This document shows positions 6,983 to 7,193 of a stretch of 7,193 nucleotides of DNA, in pieces (position 1 is the first letter of the stretch; each line of letters starts with the position of its first letter). This stretch comes from Roseiflexaceae bacterium UBA965 (lineage in GTDB: Bacteria > Chloroflexota > Chloroflexia > Chloroflexales > Roseiflexaceae), in NCBI GenBank assembly GCA_002292925.1, contig DBCF01000003.1, positions 7,799-14,991 on the forward strand. Reading direction: 5' to 3'. The notes under the pieces were generated by a model that was not told where the DNA came from, ran no database searches, and worked only from the letters and a program-made list of their open reading frames with translations. The position numbers and the translations under genes are program-made.

Positions 6983-6990
6983 CCTCTTTT
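6983..6990 (-). promoter_or_regulatory. Ribosome binding site fixing the GTG start of the hisS/hisZ-like gene
   Basis: Minus-strand AAAAGAGG ends 7 nt before GTG 6975. This supports a GTG start that places the conserved RGMRDILP motif at residues 9-16, as expected for the family. The next in-frame ATG inside the gene lies within that motif and would remove its Arg-Gly. Confidence 0.65.
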
Positions 6991-7009
6991 GCAAAAAACT
7001 CCTATGGCT

Positions 7010-7015
7010 ATTTTA
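7010..7015 (-). promoter_or_regulatory. Possible -10 box (TAAAAT) for the his-containing gene run
   Basis: Minus-strand TAAAAT (in GTGTTAAAATAGCC) matches the sigma-70 -10 consensus at 5 of 6 positions. It lies 34 nt before the GTG start, giving a 5' leader of roughly 25-30 nt. The sequence 17 nt further upstream has no good TTGACA match; the nearest candidate, AAGACA, is 22 nt away, which is too far. This is a weak prediction based mainly on AT content and position ahead of the first gene. Confidence 0.35.
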
Positions 7016-7043
7016 ACACGCCCCACCGGCGGTAGATTGTCTT

Positions 7044-7193
7044 ACGCAGGGGATCTTCTTTGTCTCACACAGGGCACGCAGAGGACGCAGAGGCAACCCA
7101 ACGTCATTCCATGACCATGGTCGTGGAATCTCCACGGCTTGCCAAACGAGATATGCCGGTCTATGCGAGATACCCAGTGTCTCACGCGGAGGC
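7044..7193. repeat. Repeat-rich intergenic block with ACGCAGAGG units, cut by window edge
   Basis: An exact tandem 9-mer ACGCAGAGG occurs at 7076-7084 and 7085-7093. Single-mismatch copies lie at 7044-7052 (ACGCAGGGG) and 7184-7192 (ACGCGGAGG). TGTCTCAC precedes the GC-rich units at 7061-7068 and recurs at 7178-7185, so a second copy of the same unit appears to begin at the right edge. CGAGATA also repeats at 7147-7153 and 7166-7172. The block has no convincing coding frame. It looks like a dispersed intergenic repeat; similar CGCAGAG-type arrays are, as I recall, common between genes in some Chloroflexota and other large genomes. Confidence 0.6.
7106..7129. repeat. 24-bp near-perfect palindrome
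   Basis: The two halves of 7106-7129 are reverse complements except for one position pair (T at 7112 against G at 7123, which would be a G-U wobble in one RNA strand). The centre, GACCATGGTC at 7113-7122, is perfectly self-complementary. The outer arms are ATTCCA and TGGAAT. It lies between the two TGTCTCAC repeats. There is no loop and no T run, so it is more like a protein-binding dyad or a repeat-element core than a classical terminator. Confidence 0.6.

Noticed and set aside
6976..7026. N-terminal extension of the hisS/hisZ-like gene to 7026
   Set aside because: It covers the ribosome binding site and the likely -10 box and adds 17 residues with no family similarity.
7106..7129. Rho-independent terminator
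   Set aside because: The dyad has no loop and no following T run on either strand.
7044..7193. CRISPR array
   Set aside because: The units are only 8-9 bp, unevenly spaced and degenerate, with no regular spacers and no cas genes in view.

Overview
This window is a compact run of seven genes, all read on the minus strand (right to left). Gaps are 2-31 nt, with one 4-nt overlap. GC content looks high (roughly mid to upper fifties per cent, by eye). In transcription order the genes are: a histidyl-tRNA-synthetase-family protein (HisS/HisZ-like, 6975-5509), a ketopantoate-reductase-family protein (5512-4586), a creatininase-family metallo-amidohydrolase (4581-3775), ATP phosphoribosyltransferase hisG (3770-2772), histidinol dehydrogenase hisD (2744-1413), a small YggT-family membrane protein (1381-1121), and the first 372 residues of a membrane protein fused to a spermidine-synthase-like methyltransferase fold (1118-1, cut by the window edge).

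The organism is bacterial. The gene order and the CGCAGAGG-type intergenic repeats at the right end make me think of Chloroflexota (class Chloroflexia). This is an impression from memory, not a demonstrated assignment.

The metabolic core is histidine biosynthesis. HisG performs the first step (ATP + PRPP) and HisD the last two oxidations (histidinol to histidine). The leading gene belongs to the family that contains both histidyl-tRNA synthetase and HisZ, the HisG regulatory subunit. It has a HisZ-like middle region, yet it keeps the synthetase catalytic residues and a C-terminal anticodon-binding-like domain. The HisG next to it is the long form with its own C-terminal regulatory domain, which normally does not need HisZ. 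Two enzymes with no obvious role in histidine synthesis (PanE-like and creatininase-like) sit between them, almost without intergenic DNA, so they are probably co-transcribed. The YggT and spermidine-synthase-like genes at the downstream end are membrane-associated.

The only sizeable non-coding stretch is the right end (about 6976-7193). It holds the ribosome binding site and a possible -10 box for the run. Beyond that is a repeat-rich block with a tandem 9-mer, degenerate copies of it, and a near-perfect 24-bp palindrome. I see no CRISPR array, tRNA, rRNA, insertion sequence or phage gene. The window is mostly ordinary metabolism; the HisS/HisZ-like hybrid paired with long HisG, and the two guest enzymes, are the points most worth checking.
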